64,000 nucleotides of DNA, from assembly GCA_015232465.1 (NCBI GenBank), contig JADFZO010000001.1:22215-86214 (forward strand), given 5' to 3'. Under the pieces are notes generated by a model. That model saw nothing but the letters and a program-made list of their open reading frames with translations, was not told the origin of the DNA and did no database searches. Both the position numbers and the translations under genes were made by a program. Positions 55,211 to 63,264 of the stretch are shown here, piece by piece (the first letter of the stretch is position 1; each line of letters opens with the position of its first letter). The stretch comes from Desulfamplus sp. (GTDB lineage Bacteria; Desulfobacterota; Desulfobacteria; Desulfobacterales; Desulfobacteraceae).

Positions 55211-57013
55211 CTATCTATCTGACCAGCACTCTGTTCCGCTAAGTTTTGGGTAGTTACCTCTTCTAAGATCAGGAAACTTGTGCTCTTGCATAGCATCATC
55301 ACGAACTCTTATCATAAACTGGCTATCATCAGGTCCCCAGAATCCTCTAAATGATGCTGCTGGCAATGCTCCTCTTCCAAAGGTGAGAGTTGTCTCATAA
55401 AGTTTATCTCCATTTGGAAGTGTCTCAGTTAAATTCATAGCCATATTTAGTGAGGTGGTCATTCTTAAAGATACATCATAAACAGGTCTTGCACCATCAC
55501 GAACAACAGCAATTACACCAATGCTTGACTCGTCCCAATCTATCAGAGGTGGATTAAAGCCTCCCATAATAACTTGTGGCTGCAACCTTTTACAAACTTG
55601 TGGATTGTAATCTTGAGCATTGGTTGTTGGGATTGTGGTTGTTAAGGTCATGTTGCTGCCATACTCAACTGCTGGAAAGCGGTGCTCTTGCTGTCCTGTA
55701 TCTCTAACTCTAATATTAAATTGACCTGGGTCTGGTCCAAATATTGTTGGAAGAGAAAAATCTGAACCTCTGTCAATAGGTATTGTCATCTCATAAATAA
55801 AATCACCATTAGGCAGCTTTCCTGCAAGCTGCATCGCCATATTAAGCCCGCCTGCATTGTCAGTAAGAGAGACATCTTGTATTGGAACAGCACCTTGTCT
55901 GACCATAGCAAGAATTTTGAACTGTGATGTTGTGTAGTCTAAAAGAACGGGGTCAAAACCAGCAGCAATAAGCTGAGGTCTTAACTTAACACGGGCAGCA
56001 GGAGTTGGAGGAGGAGCTTCACCCTGTTTGGTAACTTTAACAGTTGCTTTTGCTGATTCTCCATCTGTTCCATAAGCTGTAACAGCTATTGTATTTTCAC
56101 CGTCAGCTATGCCAACTTGAGTTGTAAAACTTCCAGTTATTAAGGTTATTACCCCTGATGGCTCTCCTGTTGTTTCGTTGACTATTTCAACTCTATCCAT
56201 ATTTACTATCATAGGAGAACCTAAGTGCGATACCAATGTCTCATGGTTATCTGCTGTAAAATGAGAACCACCACCAGCCTGTGCAATTGCCTCATTTAAT
56301 GCCACATTAACATTTGAAATGCTGTTAGCGCATGCCCATTGAAATGCTGCTGGAAGATTGGGGCAGCTTTTAGATGCCAAAGTAACAACGCTTACCTTTA
56401 TCCCTGCTGCAGATGCTGCAGATGCTTCAGCAGATGGCTCTAAGCCATCATTATTATTTCCATCAGTAAAAACAACAATAACCTTTGAAGCATCAGCACG
56501 TCCGCCTGACTCTAAAGCCTTTTTAGCTATATTTATTGCTGTTCCAATGGCTGTAGATTCTCCATCTCTTTTCATATCTCTAAGAGCTGGATCAAAAGAG
56601 CTGCGTTTATCTTTAATCAGCCCTAAATTCACAACTGTTTTTGAGGCTAATGCTGAAGAGAAACTAACCATACCGATATTAACATCTGCATTATCAGAAA
56701 ATGCGTAGATCATGTCATGGATTGCTGAATCACGCCAGTTAGCAGGGTCTGCCTCTTGTAAACTTGCAGAGTTATCAACAACCAGCACAATATCTATCCC
56801 CTTACCGCCAATTGCTGATGCTGTTCCAGTAACTTGGACATAATCATCGTTAGAAATGGTTGTCCCATCAGTTGGGGTGTCGATCTGAACATTTACGGCT
56901 GCACCTGCTACTGCTGCAAAAGCAAATAGTGCAACTATTGCCCAAAGCATCATAACATAGATGGCTTTTATCTCCCTTTTCAAATAAGGGTCGATCTCTT
57001 TTTTCTCTTTCAT
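55211..57013 (-). CDS. Exported von Willebrand factor A protein with two copies of the shared unknown domain
   Basis: A 600-residue protein with a signal or anchor (about 19-40). A VWA domain (about 73-265) has a complete MIDAS: Asp80-x-Ser82-x-Ser84, Thr154 and Asp184 (VFTDGNNNDG). An Ig-like stretch follows (about 268-328, GENTIAVTAYGTDGES), then a Pro-rich linker PPPTP, then two copies of the unknown domain (343-453 and 475-590). GGAGAG precedes the ATG, and a hairpin (AACTTGC/GCAAGTT, 57052-57077) lies in the leader. Metal-dependent adhesion or complex assembly at the surface is a reasonable inference. It is first in a three-gene unit. Confidence 0.82.
   Translation of the reverse strand: MKEKKEIDPYLKREIKAIYVMMLWAIVALFAFAAVAGAAVNVQIDTPTDGTTISNDDYVQVTGTASAIGGKGIDIVLVVDNSASLQEADPANWRDSAIHDMIYAFSDNADVNIGMVSFSSALASKTVVNLGLIKDKRSSFDPALRDMKRDGESTAIGTAINIAKKALESGGRADASKVIVVFTDGNNNDGLEPSAEASAASAAGIKVSVVTLASKSCPNLPAAFQWACANSISNVNVALNEAIAQAGGGSHFTADNHETLVSHLGSPMIVNMDRVEIVNETTGEPSGVITLITGSFTTQVGIADGENTIAVTAYGTDGESAKATVKVTKQGEAPPPTPAARVKLRPQLIAAGFDPVLLDYTTSQFKILAMVRQGAVPIQDVSLTDNAGGLNMAMQLAGKLPNGDFIYEMTIPIDRGSDFSLPTIFGPDPGQFNIRVRDTGQQEHRFPAVEYGSNMTLTTTIPTTNAQDYNPQVCKRLQPQVIMGGFNPPLIDWDESSIGVIAVVRDGARPVYDVSLRMTTSLNMAMNLTETLPNGDKLYETTLTFGRGALPAASFRGFWGPDDSQFMIRVRDDAMQEHKFPDLRRGNYPKLSGTECWSDR
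55244..55591 (-). repeat. Shared unknown domain, copy A2 (VWA protein)
   Basis: Residues 475-590. Landmarks are LQPQVIMGGFNPPLIDW, VIAVVRDGARPVYDVSL, LNMAMNLTETLPNGD, FWGPDDSQFMIRVRD and HKFPDLRRGNYP. Confidence 0.75.
55655..55987 (-). repeat. Shared unknown domain, copy A1 (VWA protein)
   Basis: Residues 343-453. Landmarks are LRPQLIAAGFDPVLLDY, ILAMVRQGAVPIQDVSL, LNMAMQLAGKLPNGD, FGPDPGQFNIRVRD and HRFPAVEYGSN. Confidence 0.75.
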
Positions 57014-57317
57014 ACGCTCTCCTTAAATTTTTAATGGTGATTTAATTACTGAACTTGCGCCTTTAATAGTGCAAGTTATCCCCCTTTTTTAAGATTTTTA
57101 ATTGCAATAGGTTAGTGCTTTAACGGTATCTTTTTAAGATATTGAACATACAATTATCAAATCTTCAAAAAAATACAACTAATTTATCCACTGTTGATGA
57201 TAAATATGATCTAAAATCCTTACTCCACCAGAAACGACACAGACCCCAAAGCCCCTCAATCAGTGCAAATATATTCAGAATTGCTTGGAATCAGAAGATT
57301 GTAAGCCCAGTATGCTC
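57014..57317. other. Intergenic region upstream of the VWA gene
   Basis: About 300 AT-rich bases between the VWA gene start and the end of the decayed AAA gene. Apart from the leader hairpin at 57052-57077 I see nothing; the short frames here have no ribosome sites or recognisable similarity. Confidence 0.5.
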
Positions 57318-58368
57318 TCACATTCCCCAAACAGTTATTTTCTTATCTTTATAACTCTCTGTTTTGCAAAAAATTTTCTCTTCCCAAGTTTTAGATTTTT
57401 CTCTATCAAAAATAACAAGATGCCCCTGATTCTGCCCGCATCTATCCATATATTGATATGTCTGCTCAAGCCCCTCTGATATGGTCTTTTCAAGCGATTT
57501 GTGCAAAATTTTAAGCTCAATTATCTCTTTTTGAACCGATTTTGTGGTATCTTGCTTTATCTGTTCTTCCCCTTTTTTTTCATAATTCCAAATAACCATT
57601 AAATCTGTTCTGCCTCTGCCAAGCCCGTATTCTCTTTCAATCCTTCCACCTGAATTTATGACTCTTTGCAAAAATGCCTGCATCAAAAGCTGTGGTCCCG
57701 CCTCTTTATATTGGAATCTCTCAACCCAGCTTTCTGAATTTTCTCTGAAAAACTCCTGAAATGCTGATATTAATTTTGGCATATCTAACCTGCCGTTATC
57801 TTTGACATACCATGCAGTTTTATGATGAATGGTCTGCTGGGTGCCAAACGTAAGTTGTCTTGGTATTATTTCTGCGTAAATTGGGTTTGAGATATGAATT
57901 CCGCCATCTAACTTTATAAGCCCTAAATCTCGGACATACCAAATATCGTCATCTAACAGATCGTAAGACTCTTCTCTTCCTTGTATAATCGGCTCAATAA
58001 CTCTTTTTACCCTCTCTTCACGCAGCTTATCAGCCAACTGATCAAGATGTGTCTCACGCCTTAAAATCAGAGCCTCTTTTGCATCAATTATCATCTCCTC
58101 TGTAATTGGCATCTTTTCTAATATTTCATCTCTTTTTGCCTTTGTCTCAAAACAGGTCTGATATGCCAACGCATTCACAAGCCAAGGCTGACCTTGTGTG
58201 TAATTCCAAATAAGCTCTTTTGCCTTAACATCAAATGGCTGCCCTGTCTCTTTTGTGTGTTCTTCAAGTAGAGCATAATAAACTTCAGATTCTGTAATAA
58301 TCGCCAAGCCTTAAAGATACTGCATGGTCTTTAGGTTTAATAGGTCCGGCAGTATTAAAGTAACGCAT
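57318..58368 (-). pseudogene. Decayed AAA ATPase / PD-(D/E)XK nuclease gene, ATPase core deleted and frameshifted
   Basis: Intact relatives begin with a segment like MRYFNTAGP..P..H, then a P-loop ATPase, then a winged-helix-like part and a PD-(D/E)XK nuclease. Here ATG 58368, after AAGGAGAG, encodes MRYFNTAGPIKPKDH, then jumps straight to AVSLRLGD, a segment that normally follows the ATPase core, and hits TGA at 58285. One extra base there shifts the frame; from TTG 58307 the remaining 329 residues are open (TESEVYYALLEEHTKETGQ onward). The nuclease core GRTDLMVIWN and EIIELKI is retained. Walker A and B are gone. It is probably inactive as an ATPase. Confidence 0.75.
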
Positions 58369-58628
58369 GACTCTCTCCTTTTTAGATTGTAAGCTGTTCA
58401 ACGCTGTGCAGAATCAAATTATGGACTATACGAAAAATTACTCTGATTTCACACATATAGGAGTTTTTTATATGCGTCAACTTGTATATCCAAACGTTTT
58501 TTTATATCATAATAAAAGTAGAAGTATGTTTAATACAAAAAAATAAATGAAAAGTGAAAATACCCAATGCAAAATCCAAAAATGTCCTCCTCCCATTTGA
58601 TAGAGCCATTCAAAAGTAGAGACCAATA

Positions 58629-58671
58629 TGTCCTACCCCCTTAAGTAAGGTCAACTTAAGGGGGTAGGACA
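58629..58671. repeat. Long inverted repeat with 17-bp arms
   Basis: TGTCCTACCCCCTTAAG (58629-58645) pairs with CTTAAGGGGGTAGGACA (58655-58671) around a nine-base loop, with no mismatch. There is no T-run on either side, so it is not a normal terminator. The G/C runs stand out from the AT-rich surroundings. Fused IS termini or a REP-like unit are the likeliest readings. Confidence 0.8.
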
Positions 58672-58692
58672 AATGGGCTTCTATTTAACAGG

Positions 58693-58761
58693 TCAAATAG
58701 AAATGGTATTACCATTTTTTCTTGAACCATTTTTAATAGTACGACTTGAATCACATTTCAT
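58693..58761 (-). pseudogene. Possible transposase 5' remnant (zinc-finger start, InsA-like)
   Basis: A 22-codon frame with a strong AGGAG ribosome site encodes MKCDSSRTIKNGSRKNGNT and then stops. The C-x-S-x(n)-IKNGxRKNG pattern resembles the N-terminal zinc-finger of IS1-type InsA and similar transposases, with the second Cys and everything after missing. The similarity is short, so this is a tentative call. Confidence 0.35.
58704..58714. promoter_or_regulatory. Possible GntR/FCD operator 3
   Basis: TGGTATTACCA, identical in all 11 bases to operator 1 at 23877-23887, and here the centre of a 17-base palindrome (58701-58717). It lies about 180 bases upstream of the rubredoxin-FMN dehydrogenase. 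It also falls inside the transposase-like remnant, so chance or reuse of old DNA is possible. Confidence 0.4.
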
Positions 58762-58891
58762 AAGGTTCTCCTAAAATTTCAAGGTGAATGATTCATCATA
58801 TTATCAGAAAAATCATCATCACTCAAATGCAGGATTACCAAATTTTATACCAAATAGTTGAACACAATTGAAATTTATAGGAGGTTAATAT

Positions 58892-60046
58892 ATGGCTACA
58901 TGGTATTGCACAAACTGTCATTTAAAAATAGAGCAAGGTGAGTTACCTCAAAATTGCCCTGAATGTCTTGCAGATACAAGACTTTTTCTAAATTTAGATG
59001 AGGGGATTCCAGCAACTCCAGAAGATGTCCGAGATATTGCCAGAAAAAAATTAAAGGGGCTTTGTGCAGCCTATCCTCTGTGCGATGGCAATTTTGATAA
59101 GGTTTGTCAAAAAGAGGCTTATGGAAAGCCAATTGGATTTGGCGGAGCAGGGCAGGGGTTATCGTTTAAAAATAATGTTCAATCTTTGATGAACATTAAA
59201 CTTAAGATGAGAGTTGTAGGAGAGCATACTGAGCCTGACACATCAATTGATTTTCTTGGAATTAAACTTGATTTTCCAGTTATGGCAGCATCAACTGCTG
59301 GAATTGAAAAATATAACGATGCAATGGCTGAAAAAGATTTTTGTCGTGCAATCGTAAGGGGCTGCAAAGATGCTGGAACAGTTGGCTGGCGTGGGGATAC
59401 ATGGTTTTACACACCTGAAAAAAATCCAGCGATTGAGGTTATAAAAGAGGAAAAAGGGGTTGGTATCCCAATATTTAAGCCAAGATCGCAAGATGTGTTA
59501 AAGCGTCTTATCAGCATGGCTGAAGATGCAGGTGCACCTGCTGTTGGTGTTGATCTTGATGGTTGCGGATCAACCATTATGGCTCGGCATGGTCAACCTG
59601 TATTTCGTAAAAGCAAAAAAGATATTCGTGAACTTGTTGAGTTTACTAAATTGCCGTTTATCGCAAAGGGAATTATGGCTCTTGAAGATGCTGATGCTTG
59701 TGCTGAGGCTGGGGTAAAAGTTGTTGCTATATCAAATCATGGTGGTAGGGTTCTTGATTCAACACCTGGTGTGGCTGAGGTTGTGCCCCAAATTGCAGCA
59801 AGCCTTAAAGGAAAGGTGCTTATTACTGCTGATGGTGGAATTAGAACTGGCTATGATGTGCTTAAGATGGTTGCACTTGGTGCTGATGCTGTCTTAATTG
59901 GGCGTGATGTTATTCGGGCTGCTGTTGGTGCTGGCTCGCTTGGGGTTAAACTGCATCTTGAGCATATCAAAAAAGTCTTTAAAAAAGCGATGTTTATGAC
60001 TGGTCAAAGAACAGTTAAAGAGATTAACAGCTCAATTCTTTATTAA
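58892..60046 (+). CDS. Rubredoxin-like zinc-ribbon / FMN-dependent 2-hydroxy acid dehydrogenase fusion
   Basis: A 384-residue protein. Residues 1-30 form a rubredoxin-like knuckle pair (YCTNCH and NCPECL). Residues about 70-380 are an FMN-dependent alpha-hydroxy acid dehydrogenase barrel: PVMAASTAGIEKYNDAM, a substrate/FMN His in AISNHGGRVLDSTPG, and ITADGGIRTGYDVLK. An additional Cys set (CAAYPLCDGNFDKVC, about 52-66) lies between the two. It would oxidise lactate or a similar acid with electrons leaving through the metal domain rather than to oxygen, which suits an anaerobe (inference). AGGAGG precedes the ATG; a terminator-like hairpin follows. Confidence 0.87.
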   Translation: MATWYCTNCHLKIEQGELPQNCPECLADTRLFLNLDEGIPATPEDVRDIARKKLKGLCAAYPLCDGNFDKVCQKEAYGKPIGFGGAGQGLSFKNNVQSLMNIKLKMRVVGEHTEPDTSIDFLGIKLDFPVMAASTAGIEKYNDAMAEKDFCRAIVRGCKDAGTVGWRGDTWFYTPEKNPAIEVIKEEKGVGIPIFKPRSQDVLKRLISMAEDAGAPAVGVDLDGCGSTIMARHGQPVFRKSKKDIRELVEFTKLPFIAKGIMALEDADACAEAGVKVVAISNHGGRVLDSTPGVAEVVPQIAASLKGKVLITADGGIRTGYDVLKMVALGADAVLIGRDVIRAAVGAGSLGVKLHLEHIKKVFKKAMFMTGQRTVKEINSSILY

Positions 60047-60060
60047 GCTATATCTATTTT

Positions 60061-60110
60061 GGGGGGCTGTTTACAGCCTCCTACTCCTACCCCCCTTTTA
60101 CTCCTAAAAC
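60061..60110 (+). terminator. Probable terminator after the FMN dehydrogenase
   Basis: GGCTGT (60065-60070), TT, ACAGCC (60073-60078) forms a compact stem, with outer G and C runs (GGGGGG, CCCCCC) that could extend it, followed by TTTTA. It is less regular than the cytochrome terminator. Confidence 0.55.
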
Positions 60111-60128
60111 TACTCTTTATATCGAATC

Positions 60129-60394
60129 ATATTCAAATCCTTGCCAAAAAATAATAAGAAGAATATTTATTTAATATATGATGCCGTAACAATGTTACAA
60201 ACATTCTTTTTAAAAATTATATTCAAATCCTTGCCAAAAAATAATAATAATATATTATTCAATACATGATGCCGTAACAATATTACAAATATTATTTTTA
60301 AAAATTATATTCAAATCCTTGCCAAAAAATAATAATAAGAATATATATATATTTAATACATGATGCCGTAACAATATTACAAATATTATTTTAT
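60129..60394. repeat. Three tandem 88-90 bp AT-rich repeats upstream of the hydrogenase genes
   Basis: Three head-to-tail units begin at 60129, 60219 and 60307, each opening with ATATTCAAATCCTTGCC followed by an A-run and ATAATAA, and each closing with GATGCCGTAACAAT(A/G)TTAC and an ATT/TTTTAAAA tail. The middle of each unit (after ATAATAA) varies in length and sequence, while the two ends are almost invariant. No unique spacers are present, so it is not a CRISPR array. It occupies most of the hydrogenase promoter region. Confidence 0.9.
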
Positions 60395-60473
60395 ATATTA
60401 GTGCTAATTTGGTAAGGTGTAGCTTCCACCCTTACTTTATGTAAATCATATAAAATTGCATCAAGGAGGTGCT

Positions 60474-61463
60474 ATGGAGTTGAGAAAAGAGAATGAGACA
60501 GAGGTAGTTGAAGATCAAGATATGGATCAAGCCAAAAAGCTGTTTTATGATCGTTTAGAGCAACGAGGTGTTTCCAGAAGAGATTTTTTGAAATACTGCA
60601 CAGCTCTTACAGCCTCAATGGGTTTAGCTGCATCTTTTACAGCTCAAGTTGTTCATGCTGTTGAGACTGCTGCAACAGGCAAAAAGCCCCCAGTTGTATG
60701 GCTTCACTTTGGTGAGTGTACAGGATGTTCGGAGTCATTTCTTAGAACCCCAAATGTTGGCTCTATAATTCTTGATACCATTTCAGTTGAATACCATGAG
60801 ACCATAATGGCTGCCTCTGGTTATCAGGCTGAAAAGTCGCTACACGATGCTGTTGAGCAATATGCTGGTAAGTTTGTCTGCATAGTAGAAGGCTCAATTG
60901 CAACCAGCTATAACGGCTCTTATGGTCGTGTGGGTGGTAAGACATTTCTTGAAATTGCAAAAGAGGTTATTCCAAAAGCTGCGGCAGTTATAGCACTTGG
61001 AACTTGTGCTGCCTATGGAGGTATTCCAGCAGCTGCCCCAAATCCTGGTGGATATAAAGGGGTAAAAGATGCTATTGGTCTATCTACTATAAATATTACT
61101 GGCTGCCCACCAAATCCGCTAAACCTTTTATCAACCATCGTAAAATACCTTAACAATGAGAAGATAGAGTTAGATGAGCTTGGTCGTCCGCTCTTTGCAT
61201 TTGCCAATAGCGTGCATGATCAGTGCCCAAGACTCAAACATTTTGAAAACGATGAGTTTGTCCTTGAATTTGGTTCAAAAGAGGCTGAACTTGGATATTG
61301 CCTATACAAATTAGGTTGCAGAGGACCTGAGACCTTTAATAATTGTCCTACAGCAAAATTTAATGATGGTGCAAGTTTTCCCATTCAGGCAGGACATCCA
61401 TGTATTGGGTGCAGTGAGCCTGATTTTTGGGATAAGATGACTCCGTTCTATGAGGAGAGCTAA
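60474..61463 (+). CDS. hynB: Periplasmic [NiFe] hydrogenase small subunit
   Basis: A 329-residue hydrogenase small subunit carrying three Fe-S clusters. A Tat signal is visible (SRRDFLK, residues 34-40, then a hydrophobic stretch ending VVHAVE). The proximal cluster site is HFGECTGCSESFLRT; later Cys residues in LGTCAAYGG, TGCPPNP, YCLYKLGCRGP, FNNCPT and HPCIGCSEPDFWD fit the proximal, medial and distal clusters. There is no C-terminal membrane helix, so the enzyme is soluble in the periplasm. I chose ATG 60474, preceded by AAGGAGGT; an in-frame TTG at 60456 lies before the ribosome site. The partner large subunit follows 75 bases later. Confidence 0.95.
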   Translation: MELRKENETEVVEDQDMDQAKKLFYDRLEQRGVSRRDFLKYCTALTASMGLAASFTAQVVHAVETAATGKKPPVVWLHFGECTGCSESFLRTPNVGSIILDTISVEYHETIMAASGYQAEKSLHDAVEQYAGKFVCIVEGSIATSYNGSYGRVGGKTFLEIAKEVIPKAAAVIALGTCAAYGGIPAAAPNPGGYKGVKDAIGLSTINITGCPPNPLNLLSTIVKYLNNEKIELDELGRPLFAFANSVHDQCPRLKHFENDEFVLEFGSKEAELGYCLYKLGCRGPETFNNCPTAKFNDGASFPIQAGHPCIGCSEPDFWDKMTPFYEES

Positions 61464-61464
61464 C

Positions 61465-61485
61465 TATTTGTTATCATAACAAATA
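61465..61485 (+). other. Intergenic hairpin hynB-hynA
   Basis: TATTTGTTA (61465-61473), loop TCA, TAACAAATA (61477-61485). It starts one base after the hynB stop, has no T-run, and may guide RNA processing or stability within the operon. Confidence 0.6.
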
Positions 61486-61538
61486 TAGCCAAGAAAATAA
61501 CAATTTTGTGATGAACATAAAATAAAGGGATATTAATT

Positions 61539-63176
61539 ATGGGTAATAGAATTACTATTGATCCTATTACAAGGATCGAAGGACATTTGAAAATAGAGGT
61601 TGAGGTTGAAAATGGCAAGGTAAAAGATGCGTGGTGCTCTGGACAGATGTTCAGAGGAATTGAGATGATGCTAAAGGGCAGAGACCCAAGAGATGCACAC
61701 CATTTTGTGCAGCGATCTTGCGGAGTCTGCACTTATGTCCATGCACTATCTTCTGTTAAGGCTGTTGAAGATGCCTGTAAAATCACCATTCCAGATAATG
61801 CAAGGCTTGTTAGAAATCTGATTCATGGTGCACAATTCCAGCATGACCATATTGTCCATTTTTACCATCTTCACGCACTTGACTGGGTTGATATTGTCAA
61901 TGCATTGAGTGCTGATCCTAAAAAAACAGAGTCTCTTTCAGCAAACGCAAGCGGAAGACCTCAAAAGAGCGATTACTTTAAAGCTGTGCAAGATAAACTA
62001 AAAGCATTTGTTGGAAGTGGTCAGCTTGGTCCATTTAATAATGGTTATTGGGGACACTCTGCATACAAACTGCCACCAGAGGCAAATCTGCTTGCAACCT
62101 CGCACTATCTTGAGGCTCTTGAGCTTCAGGCAAAAGCTGCAAAGATGCACGCTATATTTGGTGGAAAAAATCCACATCCACAATTTTTGGTTGTTGGTGG
62201 GATAACTTCAGTTGGGGATTTAACTCCTGAGAGGATCAAAGAGTTTGAAGATATTTGGAAAGAGACAAAAGATTTTGTTGATAATGTCTATATTCCAGAC
62301 CTCCTTGCTGTTGCATCATTTTATAAAGATTGGGCGGCAATTGGTGGGAATAACAGCTCTTTTCTCTGCTATGGTGATTTTGCAAACGATGCTGCTGAGA
62401 AAAATAAGCTGATGCCAGCAGGATTTATCAGAAATAAGGTTCCAGTTGAAGATATGAGTCCTGATAAAGTTACAGAAGATGTAACTAAAGGTTGGTATGA
62501 GGCTGGTGAGCCAAAGCACCCATTTGAGGGCGAAACAAAGCCAATTCAGGGCGATGTATCTTATAACACTGACAAACAATATACATGGCTTAAAGCTCCT
62601 CGATATGATGGGCTTGCTGCTGAGGTTGGACCTCTTGCACGGGTGCTTGTTGCATACGCTAAAGATGCACCAGGTGTTAAGGCTCTTGTTGATGGGGCGT
62701 TGAAAAAACTTGGAGTTGGAGCTGATGCTCTTTTATCAACACTTGGCAGAACTGCTGCACGAGCTCTTGAGACAAAAATAATTGGCGATGCAATGGGTCC
62801 ATGGCTTGAGATTTTAAAGGCAAATATTGCCAAAGGCGATAAAAAGACCTATCAGAGTTGGACAATGCCAAAAAGTGGTAAAGGTTTTGGACTTAATGAT
62901 GTGCCACGCGGTGCATTGGGGCACTGGATAGAGATTGAAGAGGGAAAAATCAAGAATTATCAGTATGTTGTACCATCAACTTGGAATTTTGGACCTGCTG
63001 ATGCAAAGGGAAATAAGGGACCAGTTGAAAAAGCTCTTATTGGAACACCAATTGCTGATGCCTCAAAGCCTCTTGAGGTTTTAAGAACAGTCCACTCTTA
63101 CGATCCCTGCATTGCCTGTGCGGTTCATGTTATTGATCCACACACAAACCAGACCTATAAGGTTAATGTTATATAA
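61539..63176 (+). CDS. hynA: [NiFe] hydrogenase large subunit
   Basis: A 545-residue catalytic subunit. The nickel ligands are Cys61 and Cys64 (RSCGVCTYVHA) and Cys524 and Cys527 (DPCIACAVH). Codon 524 is TGC, so this is a Cys-type, not a selenocysteine-type, enzyme. The residues after His530 (VIDPHTNQTYKVNVI) form the C-terminal peptide removed by the maturation protease. RIEGHLKIEVEVENGKV at the N-terminus is the family signature. Length fits group 1 periplasmic enzymes. It is exported with HynB by the Tat route and probably reduces cytochrome c3. Confidence 0.96.
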   Translation: MGNRITIDPITRIEGHLKIEVEVENGKVKDAWCSGQMFRGIEMMLKGRDPRDAHHFVQRSCGVCTYVHALSSVKAVEDACKITIPDNARLVRNLIHGAQFQHDHIVHFYHLHALDWVDIVNALSADPKKTESLSANASGRPQKSDYFKAVQDKLKAFVGSGQLGPFNNGYWGHSAYKLPPEANLLATSHYLEALELQAKAAKMHAIFGGKNPHPQFLVVGGITSVGDLTPERIKEFEDIWKETKDFVDNVYIPDLLAVASFYKDWAAIGGNNSSFLCYGDFANDAAEKNKLMPAGFIRNKVPVEDMSPDKVTEDVTKGWYEAGEPKHPFEGETKPIQGDVSYNTDKQYTWLKAPRYDGLAAEVGPLARVLVAYAKDAPGVKALVDGALKKLGVGADALLSTLGRTAARALETKIIGDAMGPWLEILKANIAKGDKKTYQSWTMPKSGKGFGLNDVPRGALGHWIEIEEGKIKNYQYVVPSTWNFGPADAKGNKGPVEKALIGTPIADASKPLEVLRTVHSYDPCIACAVHVIDPHTNQTYKVNVI

Positions 63177-63194
63177 CAGTATCTTAATTTTTGT

Positions 63195-63220
63195 GGGTGC
63201 AGTTACATTGTGCTGCACCC
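63195..63220 (+). other. Hairpin between hynA and the maturation protease
   Basis: GGGTGCAG (63195-63202) pairs with CTGCACCC (63213-63220) around a 10-base loop. The sequence after it (CTAACAATAA) is not a T-run, so it is more likely an RNA processing or attenuation element that lowers expression of the protease relative to the structural subunits. Confidence 0.6.
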
Positions 63221-63264
63221 CTAACAATAAATAGGGCTTTTTGAACTATAACAGGGCTTTTAAA

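Larger units (their letters stand above)
58369..58891. other. Insertion scar and control region before the FMN dehydrogenase
   Basis: This 523-base stretch has no intact gene. It contains the long-armed palindrome at 58629-58671, a short transposase-like remnant at 58693-58761 on the minus strand, and the palindrome TGGTATTACCA at 58704-58714. Together these suggest past insertion and excision events. Confidence 0.55.

Noticed and set aside
57142..57354. Short plus-strand frame in the VWA upstream region
   Set aside because: No ribosome site or recognisable protein features, and it runs into the 3' end of the decayed AAA gene on the other strand.
60129..60394. CRISPR array
   Set aside because: The units are contiguous 88-90 bp repeats without unique spacers, and no cas genes are in the window.
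61539..63176. [NiFeSe] hydrogenase with selenocysteine
   Set aside because: The first Cys of the C-terminal motif is encoded by TGC (63108-63110), not TGA, so it is the Cys-type [NiFe] enzyme.
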